From: Opitutaceae bacterium UBA4094
Lineage (GTDB): Bacteria > Verrucomicrobiota > Verrucomicrobiia > Opitutales > Opitutaceae
Direction: 5' to 3'
Assembly (NCBI GenBank): GCA_002382525.1
Contig: DFYA01000246.1
Span: 14,018 to 27,338 of the forward strand
DNA length: 13,321 nt
The position numbers and the translations under genes were made by a program. The notes beneath the pieces were generated by a model. It was given only the letters and a program-made list of their open reading frames with translations. It did no database searches and was not told the origin of the DNA. Positions 1 through 6,273 of this stretch are shown piece after piece (positions within the stretch are counted from its first letter, which is position 1; each line of letters starts with the position of its first letter).

Positions 1-24
1 TAAATCAGCGAAACGCGGGATTCC

Positions 25-333
25 TCACAGCTTCGAGATGTCGATCTTCTTCAGCATCTGCTTGAGGATCTTGCCCGCCTTGAATTTCACCACGGCGCGC
101 TCGGGGATCACGACTTCCGCCTCGGGCTTGTTTGGATTGCGACCAATCCGAGACTTGCGGCGCTGAACCTCCAACACACCGAAGTTTCGGAGTTCCACAT
201 TTCGTCCGTCCGCCAAAGCCTTCTGAATGATGTCGAGGGTGAGCTGAACCGTGGCGACCACTTCTTTCTGGGGGAAAGCGGTCTTTTCGTAGATTTCGAG
301 AACGATCTCTCGTTTGGTAAGGTTATTGGACAT
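25..333 (-). CDS. HU/IHF-family histone-like DNA-binding protein
   Basis: A 102-residue small basic nucleoid protein that would bind and bend DNA as a dimer. The N-terminal half (about residues 5-45) matches the helical dimerisation part of the family. The beta-arm region has the family hallmarks: NFG at 50-52, the basic run RRKSRIGRNP at 58-67 with the intercalating proline at P67, then PERAVVKFKAGK at 77-88 and a basic C-terminal helix. The length is slightly above the usual 90-100 residues because of a short lysine-rich tail. The ATG start is preceded at 5 nt by AAGGAG (339-344), the only canonical Shine-Dalgarno in this window. It is transcribed alone from its own promoter. HU cannot be told from IHF alpha or beta by eye, so no symbol is given. 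Confidence 0.95.
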   Translation of the reverse strand: MSNNLTKREIVLEIYEKTAFPQKEVVATVQLTLDIIQKALADGRNVELRNFGVLEVQRRKSRIGRNPNKPEAEVVIPERAVVKFKAGKILKQMLKKIDISKL

Positions 334-371
334 ATGGTCTCCTTTTTAGATTTGGGGGTGCGTTTTGCTAA

Positions 372-399
372 GTTATTTTCCGGTCTGGAATTACGTCAA
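372..399 (-). promoter_or_regulatory. Probable sigma-70 promoter of the HU-type gene
   Basis: On the minus strand TTGACG (394-399) matches the -35 consensus at 5 of 6 positions. It is followed after 16 bases by AATAAC (372-377), a 4-of-6 match to the -10 box. Transcription would start near 365, giving a leader of about 30 nt that carries the AAGGAG ribosome site at 339-344. The stretch is clearly richer in A+T than its surroundings. The call is by eye and the start site is inferred. Confidence 0.5.
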
Positions 400-419
400 C
401 CACGAGAAACACTTTATTT

Positions 420-467
420 GAAAAAAAAGCGTAAAACACCACTCCGTCGCAGGGAATAACTCACGCT
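420..467 (-). terminator. Rho-independent terminator ahead of the HU promoter
   Basis: On the minus strand AGCGTGAG (460-467) can pair with TTTACGCT (428-435) as eight pairs, two of them G-U, and the transcript then runs into eight U residues (421-428). The loop is long, about 24 nt. This signal ends just before the HU -35 box and fits the end of the candidate structured RNA, or of read-through from hflC. No such U-tract exists for the opposite strand, which supports a minus-strand transcript in this gap. Confidence 0.5.
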
Positions 468-683
468 ACTGAGGTAACTTCTGGGAAAAGGTTCCCTCCT
501 GAGCCTCTTTGTCAATTGGGAGGACCGAAGACTGCCGAGATGTTCCCTCACGCAAAACTAGCGCAACCATTTTATGTGCAGGGAGCTGAAGATACATACC
601 CAACCAAATCGAATCCACCGGCCCTTTGACACCACACAAGTTGCTGGAAATGCCCCCAGTTCCCGCACCGAGGTTGCACGGAG
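442..683 (-). ncRNA. Candidate structured RNA with 6S RNA-like architecture
   Basis: This 400-base gap between hflC and the HU gene has no credible protein gene, but the minus strand folds on paper into one long rod. Pairings, in window positions: 675-683 with 442-451 (nine pairs, one bulge), 655-659 with 481-485, 626-631 with 510-515, 619-625 with 521-527, 609-615 with 530-538, and 576-585 with 544-551 near the apex. Between the second and third helices lies an open bubble of 23 and 24 bases (632-654 and 486-509). A closing stem, a large central bubble and a bulged upper stem are the design of 6S RNA, which mimics an open promoter and binds RNA polymerase. The 619-625 helix needs a G-U pair that would be an A-C mismatch on the other strand, and the U-tract terminator also faces this way. 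No clear promoter was seen, so it may be processed from hflKC read-through. About 240 nt is long for 6S. The identity is inferred from shape, not sequence. Confidence 0.4.
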
Positions 684-686
684 GTC

Positions 687-713
687 GTCTCACGAACGTA
701 AGGCTCGTGAGAC
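687..713 (-). terminator. Perfect 9-bp hairpin downstream of hflC
   Basis: GTCTCACGA (687-695) and TCGTGAGAC (705-713) are exact inverted repeats around a 9-base loop, beginning 23 bases after the hflC stop codon. Neither strand has a U-tract after the stem, so this is not a classical intrinsic terminator. It could protect the 3' end of the hflKC message, mark a processing site at the 5' edge of the adjacent candidate RNA, or assist factor-dependent termination. Confidence 0.4.
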
Positions 714-736
714 TCGTCCGTCGCGTTGCACTTGGA

Positions 737-1732
737 TTAGCGGGTCGCGGGAGGCGTTACGGCGTTTCCGGTCGGTGTCGCCTGTTGCAGATAACGCAGA
801 TACTCCATCTCCGATCCGAGCATCAGCGTGGTCTTGCCGGCCAGCGAACGGCTGTAGCTTTCCAGCGTGCGGAAGAACGCGAAGAACTCCGGGTCGGCTC
901 CGAAGGCTTCGTTGTAGATGCGCGTCGCCTCGGCGTCGGCTTCACCGCGGATGAGTTCGCCTTTGCGCTGCGCCTCGGAACGCACTTGCGCGAGTTGACG
1001 CTGCGTCTCGCCGTCGATCTCGGCGGCGCGGCCCTGGCCCTCCGAGCGGAACTGCTCCGCGATGCGCTGACGCTCGGCGATCATGCGCTCGAACACGCGT
1101 TGCTGCACCGCCTCGACATAATCGACGCGCTTGATGCGTATATCCACAAGTTCGATACCGTATTCGGGCATCTGTAGACGGGCTTTCTCCAAGATGGAAC
1201 GCACGAGTTCCTGACGTCCGGTGGAGACGCGCTTGAGCAGACTTTCCTCGTCGTCGGGGCTCACGGCTTGAGCGCGGGCAAGGTCCTCGGCGGAGACCTT
1301 CCAATCCTTCGAGCGCACAATTTCCACGAGGTCACTGGCGGAGATGTGGTCGCGCACCACGGAATCAAGGATGTCGTTCAAACGCATGGTGGCGCCGCGT
1401 TCGTTTTGCACGCGCTGCAGAAACAACAGCGGATCGGCGATGCGCCAGCGCGCCGTCGTGTCCACGGAGATAAACTGCTCACCGCGCGTGGGGATCTGGT
1501 TCGGATCGCCGTCCCATGAGATGAGGCGCTTGTCGAAGCGGCGCACCTCTTGGACGAACGGTTTTTTGAAATGAAGTCCCGGCTCGGTAACCGGTGCGCC
1601 GACGGGAGCGCCAAGTTGCACGACGATCGCCTGCTCGGTCTCGTCGAGCGTATAGACGGACGACGAAAGGACGATCACCGCGACAAGAGCCACGATGCCA
1701 AAGGAAACAAAATAAAGAGGTGTGCGGTTCAT
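737..1732 (-). CDS. hflC: HflC, SPFH-domain partner of HflK in the FtsH-regulating membrane complex
   Basis: A 331-residue protein, close to the 334 of E. coli HflC. One membrane anchor (about 7-26) is followed by the outward-facing SPFH/band-7 domain, beginning with DETEQAIV at 30-37 and including the GLHFKKPF and FDKR motifs of HflC. A long charged coiled-coil region follows (about 215-272), rich in E, Q, R and A. The conserved C-terminal block DPEFFAFFRTLESY lies at 280-293. HflK and HflC form a large cage around the FtsH protease in the inner membrane and modulate its access to membrane-protein substrates. The start ATG overlaps the hflK stop as ATGA, indicating translational coupling. 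It has no visible Shine-Dalgarno. No ftsH gene lies in this window. Confidence 0.95.
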   Translation of the reverse strand: MNRTPLYFVSFGIVALVAVIVLSSSVYTLDETEQAIVVQLGAPVGAPVTEPGLHFKKPFVQEVRRFDKRLISWDGDPNQIPTRGEQFISVDTTARWRIADPLLFLQRVQNERGATMRLNDILDSVVRDHISASDLVEIVRSKDWKVSAEDLARAQAVSPDDEESLLKRVSTGRQELVRSILEKARLQMPEYGIELVDIRIKRVDYVEAVQQRVFERMIAERQRIAEQFRSEGQGRAAEIDGETQRQLAQVRSEAQRKGELIRGEADAEATRIYNEAFGADPEFFAFFRTLESYSRSLAGKTTLMLGSEMEYLRYLQQATPTGNAVTPPATR

Positions 1733-2787
1733 CGGGATTGGGTGGCGCGGACGTTGGCGTTGGAGGCGGGAGCGGTTTGCACGGAGGGTTGGTCCGGTTG
1801 GCCGTCACGTCCGAGGTTGAGCAGCGGCAGCGGCGACATCTGGCCTTCCGGCAACACGTAGATCTGGCCGGCGCGCGGGAGCACGGTGTCGATCATCTCC
1901 AAGTAGAGCCGGCGACGCGTGGTCTCGGGCGCGAGTTGGTATTGTTGAAGAATGGAGGTAAAGCGTCCGGCTTCGCCGCGCGCGCGGTTGACGCGTTCGG
2001 CGCGGTAGCCCTCGGCTTCGGCGACGATCTGGCTGGCCTGACCTTCGGCGCGCGGGATGACCTGGTTGCGGCGTTTTTCGGCTTCGTTGATGAGGCGCTC
2101 GCGCTCCTGCTCGGCTTGGTTGACCTCGTTGAATGCGGGTTTCACGAGCTCGGGCGGAGTCACGTCTTGCAGCTCGATCGTGCTGATCTGGATACCTACG
2201 TCGAAACTATCGAGGAGGTCCTGCAACTCGTGCCGCGCCATGGTGGACACCTGCACGCGTTTCTCGGTGAGCACGTCGCTGCCGAGGCTGTTGCCCACGA
2301 TGCGGCGCATCACGGCCTCGGAGTTGTCGCGCAAGGTCTGGCGCGGGTCGCGCGCCCGGTGGAGGAACTTGCTGGGATCGCTGATGCGGTATTGGACAAC
2401 CCACTCGACGTCGATGACCTTGAGGTCGCCGGTGAGCATGAGCGACTCGACGCGATGCGTGCGCTCCTTGCGGTATTGGGTGCGGCCCTCGCCGCCAATC
2501 GAGCGGAAGCCGAACTCTTCCTTTAAAACGCGCGCGGTCGGCACCGCTTGCACGGTGTCGATGCCAAACGGGATCTTGAAGTGGATGCCGGGCTGGTTGA
2601 TGGCGATCACGCGACCAAATCGCTTAACCACGGCCTCCTCCTCGGGCTGCACGATGTAGTAGCTGGTGAATACAGCGGCGAGCACCGCGATCATGATCGG
2701 CGCGATGATCAGAATTTTTCCGTATTGGCGGAGAAAATCCTGAATCGGGTCGATCCCTTCTGAGGCGGGATAGGGACGGTATGACAT
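1729..2787 (-). CDS. hflK: HflK, SPFH-domain membrane protein of the HflKC complex
   Basis: A 352-residue protein with one membrane helix (about 24-46), the SPFH domain starting YIVQPEEEAVVKRFG (44-58), and a coiled-coil segment whose repeated AEG motifs are typical of HflK. It lacks the long glycine-rich N-terminal region of E. coli HflK (419 residues) and ends in a low-complexity Q/P/A tail. The frame stays open to an ATG at 2865, but the start at 2787 is chosen because family-like sequence begins there and a promoter candidate at 2814-2841 would place the longer start upstream of transcription. It is the first gene of a two-gene operon with hflC (4-base overlap) and is divergent from the ABC operon. 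No clear Shine-Dalgarno precedes the start. Confidence 0.92.
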   Translation of the reverse strand: MSYRPYPASEGIDPIQDFLRQYGKILIIAPIMIAVLAAVFTSYYIVQPEEEAVVKRFGRVIAINQPGIHFKIPFGIDTVQAVPTARVLKEEFGFRSIGGEGRTQYRKERTHRVESLMLTGDLKVIDVEWVVQYRISDPSKFLHRARDPRQTLRDNSEAVMRRIVGNSLGSDVLTEKRVQVSTMARHELQDLLDSFDVGIQISTIELQDVTPPELVKPAFNEVNQAEQERERLINEAEKRRNQVIPRAEGQASQIVAEAEGYRAERVNRARGEAGRFTSILQQYQLAPETTRRRLYLEMIDTVLPRAGQIYVLPEGQMSPLPLLNLGRDGQPDQPSVQTAPASNANVRATQSR

Positions 2788-2813
2788 AAGTGTTAAAAGA
2801 GAGGGGATTGACG

Positions 2814-2841
2814 AAGATATCCTCGAAGGGGTCACCGTGAA
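2814..2841 (-). promoter_or_regulatory. Candidate promoter of hflKC
   Basis: On the minus strand TTCACG (2836-2841) and TATCTT (2814-2819) are separated by 16 bases, each matching 4 of 6 consensus positions. Transcription would begin near 2807, about 20 nt before the chosen hflK start. The motif matches are modest and were found by eye in a 190-base divergent gap, so the call is tentative. Confidence 0.3.
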
Positions 2842-2932
2842 GCCGTCGAAGTTGATGCCAAGCATAACCGAACGGCGCCGCGCATCGTTTGCCTTCGGTA
2901 ACTTCGCGGAACACTTCGCCAGCGCAGGCTTT

Positions 2933-2941
2933 CATTATACG
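2933..2941 (+). promoter_or_regulatory. Possible -10 region of the ABC/GldG/DUF4340/AsmA operon
   Basis: The short A+T-rich stretch CATTATACG stands out in a GC-rich gap and contains two overlapping 4-of-6 matches to the -10 box (CATTAT and TATACG). No good -35 element is seen at 16-18 bases upstream; TTCGCC at 2915-2920 is only 15 bases away. If used, transcription starts near 2945, just ahead of the chosen ATPase start at 2978. Confidence 0.25.
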
Positions 2942-2977
2942 GCGCAACTGTGCATGTTGTCCGCTCCCTTGTCATCC

Positions 2978-3976
2978 ATGTCCGCCGAAACCCCCGCCAT
3001 CGAAGTCCGCGACCTCGTGAAAATCTACTCCGGCCACACCGCCGTGAGTAAAATCAGCTTCACCGTCGCCCGCGGCGAGATCCTCGGCTTTCTCGGCCCC
3101 AACGGGGCTGGCAAAAGCACCACGATGCGCATCCTCACGGGTTACCTACCCGCCACCGCCGGCGAGGTCAACGTGTGCGGCGTGCCCGTCGCCTCATGCT
3201 CCGCCGATATCAAAAAACTCATCGGCTACATGCCGGAGAACAACCCGCTACCGGAAGACATGCGTGTCTCCGAATACCTGCATTACCGAGGCCGCCTCAA
3301 AGAAATCCCGCGTCGCAAACTTTCGCTCCGCATCGACGAGGTCCTTGAACTCTGCGACCTCACGCGCGTCCGCCATCGCATCATCGGCAAACTCTCCAAG
3401 GGCTTCCGCCAACGCGTGGGTATCGCCGAGGCCATCCTCGCCGAGCCACCCGTCATCATCATGGACGAGCCTACCATCGGTCTCGACCCGCACCAGATCC
3501 TCATTGTTCGCGACCTCATTGCCAGCCTGCGCGGTCGCATGACGGTCATCATCTCTTCGCACATCTTGCCCGAGATCGAAATGACGTGCGACCGCGTGCT
3601 CATCATCAATCAAGGCCGCGTGGTCGCCGCCGGGACGCCCTCTGACTTGCGGCGCGAAGTGTTCGGCCAGGCCCGTTACCACATCGAGATTTCAGGCGAC
3701 GTCTTGGTCGCGTTGCCCGCCGTGCTCACCCGAATCGAATCGTCGCTCCTTATTGCAGAAACAGGCGAACCCGACGCCGCCGGCTTTCACAAACTCGTTC
3801 TCACCACCACGCGCGAAGAGGACTTGGGCGCCACTTTGCTCCCCGCTCTCACCACCGACGACCGGTTTCGCGTGCGCGCCTTTCATCGCGTGAACCCGTC
3901 GCTCGAAGACGTCTTCCTCGCGGCCACCCGCCGCGGCTGGGAAACGGTCGACGCTCCCGTTGCCGGTTCGAAATAA
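2978..3976 (+). CDS. ABC transporter ATP-binding protein, GldA-like
   Basis: A 332-residue ATPase that would power the permease encoded next. Visible motifs: Walker A GPNGAGKST at 40-48, signature LSKGF at 139-143, Walker B VIIMDE at 159-164, D-loop GLDP at 168-171 and switch histidine H195. The Q-loop region reads GYMPENNPLPEDM (83-95), with glutamate where many ABC ATPases have glutamine. That form, like the NPL motif, is typical of the GldA/NatA-type export group. A C-terminal extension of about 100 residues ends in the LEDVFLAATRR motif common in these ATPases. An in-frame ATG exists at 2837, but the 47 residues it adds are unlike the family, so the start before SAETPAIEV is used. It is the first gene of the operon; the permease follows after 25 bases. 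Resemblance to GldA does not imply gliding, as these ATPases occur in many non-gliding bacteria. Confidence 0.93.
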   Translation: MSAETPAIEVRDLVKIYSGHTAVSKISFTVARGEILGFLGPNGAGKSTTMRILTGYLPATAGEVNVCGVPVASCSADIKKLIGYMPENNPLPEDMRVSEYLHYRGRLKEIPRRKLSLRIDEVLELCDLTRVRHRIIGKLSKGFRQRVGIAEAILAEPPVIIMDEPTIGLDPHQILIVRDLIASLRGRMTVIISSHILPEIEMTCDRVLIINQGRVVAAGTPSDLRREVFGQARYHIEISGDVLVALPAVLTRIESSLLIAETGEPDAAGFHKLVLTTTREEDLGATLLPALTTDDRFRVRAFHRVNPSLEDVFLAATRRGWETVDAPVAGSK

Positions 3977-4001
3977 GCCTGGTCACAAGACCCGCACACC
4001 C

Positions 4002-4763
4002 ATGAAACATTTTCCGACCATCCTCAGCCACGAAATCCGCATGCTGCTGGTCAGCGCCAGCACCTACATCGCGGCGGTTCTGTTCCTCGCCGTGATGGGC
4101 TTCATCTTTTCCGGCGTGCTCGAAAACTACAGCGCCGCCCCCCAAGAGACGTCGCCCGCCGCGGTGTTTTTCCAACTCTTCTGGCTGCCCGTCTTCTTTA
4201 TGGTGCCGCTGCTCACCATGAAGTGCCTCGCCGAAGAACGTCGCCTCGGCACCTTGGAGACCCTCCTCACCGCACCCGTCTCGACCGCCGAAGTCGTGCT
4301 CGGCAAATACTTCGCCGCCTACTTCCTCTACCTGCTCCTATGGGCCTCGACCGGCGGTTTTTTCTACATCCTCCACCGCTTCGCCGGCGACGCGCGTTTC
4401 ATCGACCTCGGCCCGCTCATGGGCGGGTATTTGTTTATCGCCGTGTCGGGCCTCCTCTACGTGGCCCTCGGGGTCTTCGCCAGCTCGCTGTCCCGCAACC
4501 AAGCGGTCGCCGGCATCGTCGCCTTCACCTTGCTGTTCGCCGTCATCATCGGCCTGCGTTTTGTTAGCACGCTCGAAGTGCTTAACCTCGCTTCGATGGA
4601 GCAACTTCGTGCCGCGGTCGATTATACCATGGTGTTTCACCACCTCGACGACTTCACCCGCGGGGTCGTGGACACCCGCCAGCTTCTCTTTTATGTGAGC
4701 GGGACCGTGCTCGCCCTCATCTTCAGCATCCTCGGCGTCGAGGCCAAACTCATCCACAGCTGA
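4002..4763 (+). CDS. ABC-2 family permease, GldF-like
   Basis: A 253-residue inner-membrane protein with six hydrophobic segments, as expected for an ABC-2 permease subunit. They begin with YIAAVLFLAVMGFIF near the N-terminus and end with the C-terminal LLFYVSGTVLALIF. The loop EERRLGTLETLLTAPV (78-93) is the characteristic cytoplasmic motif of this family, thought to contact the ATPase. The ATG at 4002 (MKHFPTIL) is preferred to an in-frame ATG at 3960, which lies inside the ATPase gene and adds 14 unlike residues. It would dimerise and pair with the upstream ATPase. The next gene starts two bases after its stop, so translation is probably coupled. There is no Shine-Dalgarno. The substrate is not evident from sequence. 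Confidence 0.92.
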   Translation: MKHFPTILSHEIRMLLVSASTYIAAVLFLAVMGFIFSGVLENYSAAPQETSPAAVFFQLFWLPVFFMVPLLTMKCLAEERRLGTLETLLTAPVSTAEVVLGKYFAAYFLYLLLWASTGGFFYILHRFAGDARFIDLGPLMGGYLFIAVSGLLYVALGVFASSLSRNQAVAGIVAFTLLFAVIIGLRFVSTLEVLNLASMEQLRAAVDYTMVFHHLDDFTRGVVDTRQLLFYVSGTVLALIFSILGVEAKLIHS

Positions 4764-4765
4764 CC

Positions 4766-6250
4766 ATGGGCAAGCCTCCCTCTTTCCGCGCCGTCCGCTG
4801 GACGCGCACCCTCAATCTTCTCGCCCAGGCTGTCCTGTTCGTGACGCTCTTCGCCGGGCTGAACTACCTCGCGGTCCACTATGCGTGGCGCTTCGATCTC
4901 ACCGAAAATCGCAGCCACTCCATCTCGCCCGAAACCCGCGCCTATCTGCGAAACCTCGACAAACCCGTCCGCGTTGTCGTCACCCTCTCCGAGAACAGCG
5001 AAAACGAGGAGATCGCCCAAGCCTTCCGCGACGTGAGCGGCCTTCTCCGCGAGTATCGTTTCGCCACCGCCGGCACCCCCCGCGCCAGCATCACCGTCGA
5101 GTTCATCGACGTTTTCCAACGCCGCCGCGATGCCGAGGCGCTCGGTATCGAACAACCCAATACAATCCTCGTCATCTGCGAAGATCGCACGCGCGTCGTC
5201 CGCCTCGACGAACTCTACGAGGTTCGGAACCAGCAAAAACAAGCTTTCCGCGGCGAACGCGCCCTCACCGCCGCCATCCTCGACGTCTCGAGCCCGCAGA
5301 AGAAAAAAATCTATTTCCTCACCGGCCACGGCGAGATGTCGCTCGACGACGTCAGCCCCGACCGCGGTCTTTCCGCGCTCGAGGCCGAGCTCACCGCCCG
5401 CAACTTCGCCGTCGAGCCCCTCGACCTCGCGCTCGCCGGCCACATACCCGAGGACGCCGCCGTCATCGTCATTGCCGGCCCCCAGGGCCGCTACGACGCC
5501 GTTGAAGAGGAGCTGCTCCGCCAATACCTCTCAAACCGCGCCGGCCGGGTGCTTGCCCTCCTCGCCCCCGGTTTCCCGCCCGGCCTTGCGGACTTATTTT
5601 ACGATTGGGGCGTCCTCGTCGACGACGTGCTTATTTACGACCGCAGCCCCACCGGCCAGAGCGAGACCGGCGACCTCATCCTGCCCGCCCTCGCCAACCA
5701 TCCGCTCACGTCCTCACTTCTTGGATACAAAATCCCCCTGCGTTTCGGGCCGTCGCGCTCCGTCCGCCCCGATCCGGGCCGCACTCTCGATCCCAACCTT
5801 GAGGTCACTCCGCTCGTCGCCACCTCCGAACAGGCCTGGGGCGAGCGCAACTACCGCGAACGCGTTGTCCCCGTCTACGACGTCGGCGTCGACTTGCCCG
5901 GCGCGCCGCGCCTTTTCGTAGTAACCGCCTCCGAACGCCGCGCCGCCCGCAAGATCGCCGACACCGACGCCTTCAGCATCCCCAGCGGCCGCCTCGTCAC
6001 CTACGGCAGCGCCGACTGGATCGCCAACGGCCGCCTCGGCGTCATCGGCAACCTCACGTTCTTCCTCTCCGCCATCAACTGGACCACCGACCGCGATCCC
6101 GACCTCAACGTCCCCGCTCGCCCCATCGCGCAATTCCAGCTCGCCCTCAGCCAACAGCAGCTCCAACGCCTCCGCTACAGCCTGCTCTTCGTCCTCCCCG
6201 GCCTCGCCGCTCTCCTCGGTATCGTCGTCTACTGGACGCGCCGCAACTAA
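4766..6250 (+). CDS. GldG-family protein (ABC_transp_aux domain)
   Basis: A 494-residue auxiliary protein of the ABC exporter. The N-terminal membrane helix (about 15-37) is followed by DLTENRSHSIS (44-54), the usual first motif of the GldG family, and then a large extracytoplasmic region. TGHGE at 186-190, preceded by a hydrophobic strand, is the hallmark of the ABC_transp_aux domain. A second membrane helix closes the protein (about 470-489) with a short basic tail, so both ends are anchored in the inner membrane and the bulk lies in the periplasm. In Bacteroidota GldG works with GldA and GldF; related trios occur in many phyla. Here it lies two bases after the permease and 23 bases before the DUF4340 gene. 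Function beyond transporter partner is unknown. Confidence 0.9.
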   Translation: MGKPPSFRAVRWTRTLNLLAQAVLFVTLFAGLNYLAVHYAWRFDLTENRSHSISPETRAYLRNLDKPVRVVVTLSENSENEEIAQAFRDVSGLLREYRFATAGTPRASITVEFIDVFQRRRDAEALGIEQPNTILVICEDRTRVVRLDELYEVRNQQKQAFRGERALTAAILDVSSPQKKKIYFLTGHGEMSLDDVSPDRGLSALEAELTARNFAVEPLDLALAGHIPEDAAVIVIAGPQGRYDAVEEELLRQYLSNRAGRVLALLAPGFPPGLADLFYDWGVLVDDVLIYDRSPTGQSETGDLILPALANHPLTSSLLGYKIPLRFGPSRSVRPDPGRTLDPNLEVTPLVATSEQAWGERNYRERVVPVYDVGVDLPGAPRLFVVTASERRAARKIADTDAFSIPSGRLVTYGSADWIANGRLGVIGNLTFFLSAINWTTDRDPDLNVPARPIAQFQLALSQQQLQRLRYSLLFVLPGLAALLGIVVYWTRRN

Positions 6251-6273
6251 GCCTCTTCGTCTCCCGTCTCTTC

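Noticed and set aside
601..620. GGATTCGA-like motif on the minus strand, as at the 5' end of tmRNA
   Set aside because: There is no matching tRNA-like 3' end with a T-arm and CCA, no tag-peptide frame ending in the usual Ala-Ala, and too little room (about 300 bases) before the HU gene.
466..693. Open frame of 75 codons on the minus strand in the hflC-HU gap
   Set aside because: It needs a GTG start without a ribosome site, resembles no protein family, and lies entirely over the nested helices of the candidate RNA.
1594..2526. Plus-strand open frame of 310 codons opposite hflC and hflK
   Set aside because: It crosses two well-supported genes, has no recognisable domain, and shows the composition of an antisense shadow.
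2837..2977. Upstream in-frame starts for the ATPase (2837, 2954) and, oppositely, for HflK (2865)
   Set aside because: The added residues are unlike the families, the extensions would overlap each other across the divergent promoter gap, and the candidate -10 regions lie downstream of the longest starts.
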